Below, in pieces: positions 5,059 through 5,669 of a stretch of DNA of 5,669 bases (the first letter of the stretch is position 1; each line of letters starts with the position of its first letter). A model generated the notes under the pieces. It was given only the letters and a program-made list of their open reading frames with translations, was not told where the DNA came from and ran no database searches. Position numbers and translations under genes: made by a program. Source of the DNA: an uncultured Collinsella sp. (GTDB lineage Bacteria > Actinomycetota > Coriobacteriia > Coriobacteriales > Coriobacteriaceae); NCBI GenBank assembly GCA_900754385.1, contig CAAECP010000166.1:1-5669 (forward strand). Direction: 5' to 3'.

Positions 5059-5669
5059 TTATCGATAGGAAACGCTCTGCTGGGAATCCTTGACGACAAC
5101 ATCGTGGGCGCCGCCTTCGACGATGGAGGTGGAGCTGACCAGGATCAGGCGAGCCTTTTCCTGGAGCTCGGGGATCGAGAGGGCACCGCAGTTGCACATC
5201 GTGGACTTAACCTTGTAAAGCGTACCGCCCACGCCGTCCTTGAGGGAGCCGGCGTACGGGACGTAGGAGTCGACGCCCTCGACGAAGCTGAGCTTCGCGG
5301 CGCCGCCCAGGTCGTAACGCTGCCAGTTGCGGGCACGCGCGGAACCCTCGCCCCAGTACTCCTTCATATACTGACCGTTGACGTTAACGCGCTCGGTCGG
5401 GCTCTCGTCGAAGCGGGCGAAGTAACGGCCCAGCATCATAAAGTCGGCGCCCATGGCAAGGGCGAGCGTCATGTGGTAGTCGTAGACGATGCCACCGTCG
5501 GAGCACACGGGCACGTAGACGCCGGTCTCCTCGTAGTACTCGTCGCGAGCGCGGCAGACGTCGATCAGCGCGGTGGCCTGGCCACGGCCGATGCCCTTGG
5601 TCTCGCGGGTAATGCAGATGGAACCGCCGCCGATACCGACCTTGATGAAGTCGGCACCGCAGTCTGCCA
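5059..5669 (-). CDS. guaB: IMP dehydrogenase, C-terminal part (5' end beyond window)
   Basis: The last ~203 residues of an IMP dehydrogenase, the NAD-dependent enzyme converting IMP to XMP, the committed step of guanine nucleotide synthesis. The frame is open to the right edge. Visible in order: the catalytic loop [12 protein letters not shown] with the active-site Cys codon at 5616-5614 (the usual form is GPGSICTTR); VPVCSDGGI, the phosphate-binding strand; [17 protein letters not shown]; the flap [19 protein letters not shown] with the Arg-Tyr dyad at 5319-5314 that acts as base in IMPDH; then [18 protein letters not shown] near the end. The Arg-Tyr dyad and flap favour IMPDH over GMP reductase. 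It resembles the IMPDH branch common in anaerobic Gram-positives rather than the E. coli/Bacillus type; that placement is from memory. The protein ends QQSVSYR with TAA at 5061-5059, against a palindromic element. Whether it has CBS domains cannot be seen here. Confidence 0.9.
   Translation of the reverse strand, partial: ADCGADFIKVGIGGGSICITRETKGIGRGQATALIDVCRARDEYYEETGVYVPVCSDGGIVYDYHMTLALAMGADFMMLGRYFARFDESPTERVNVNGQYMKEYWGEGSARARNWQRYDLGGAAKLSFVEGVDSYVPYAGSLKDGVGGTLYKVKSTMCNCGALSIPELQEKARLILVSSTSIVEGGAHDVVVKDSQQSVSYR

Noticed and set aside
4937..5197. 86-codon minus-strand frame overlapping the guaB end and the palindromic element
   Set aside because: It is out of frame with guaB, Arg/Pro/Ser-rich like other high-GC shadows, and ends inside the palindrome.

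Overview
The window is a high-GC bacterial chromosome segment. All recognisable genes are on the minus strand. In transcription order (right to left) they are: the 3' part of an IMP dehydrogenase gene (guaB), a complete leucyl-tRNA synthetase gene (leuS), then rimP, nusA and the first seven codons of infB. The rimP-nusA-infB order is the conserved translation/transcription-factor operon of bacteria. The base composition, an anaerobe-type IMPDH (SICIT active site, long flap) and the gene order suggest a Coriobacteriia member (Collinsella/Olsenella-like). That assignment is inferred from general resemblance, not from a search. I found no mobile-element genes, CRISPR array, tRNA or rRNA.

Region by region (plus-strand coordinates): 5059-5669 is the guaB C-terminal half. 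4689-5058 is a gene-free 370-base gap packed with inverted repeats: a ~94-base palindromic element against the guaB stop, three smaller hairpins, and a ~140-base near-perfect long hairpin that ends at the leuS ribosome binding site. 2112-4688 is leuS (858 aa). 1855-2111 holds the leuS terminator, a good sigma-70-type promoter, and an intrinsic-terminator hairpin placed between that promoter and the rimP ribosome binding site. 1360-1854 is rimP and 114-1358 is nusA, separated by one base. 23-113 is the nusA-infB spacer with two GC-rich hairpins and no ylxR gene. 1-22 is the start of infB.

How they work together: guaB feeds guanine nucleotide synthesis and leuS charges tRNA-Leu; both appear to be separate transcription units. 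RimP (30S maturation), NusA (elongation, pausing and termination factor) and IF-2 form one operon. Its ~72-nt leader is mostly an intrinsic terminator, which is the layout expected if termination efficiency, and so possibly NusA itself, sets operon expression.

This is largely a housekeeping region. The observations most worth follow-up are the rimP-nusA leader attenuator, the long hairpin in the leuS leader, the Cys/His tail on NusA combined with the missing ylxR, and the possibly dispersed palindromic element after guaB.
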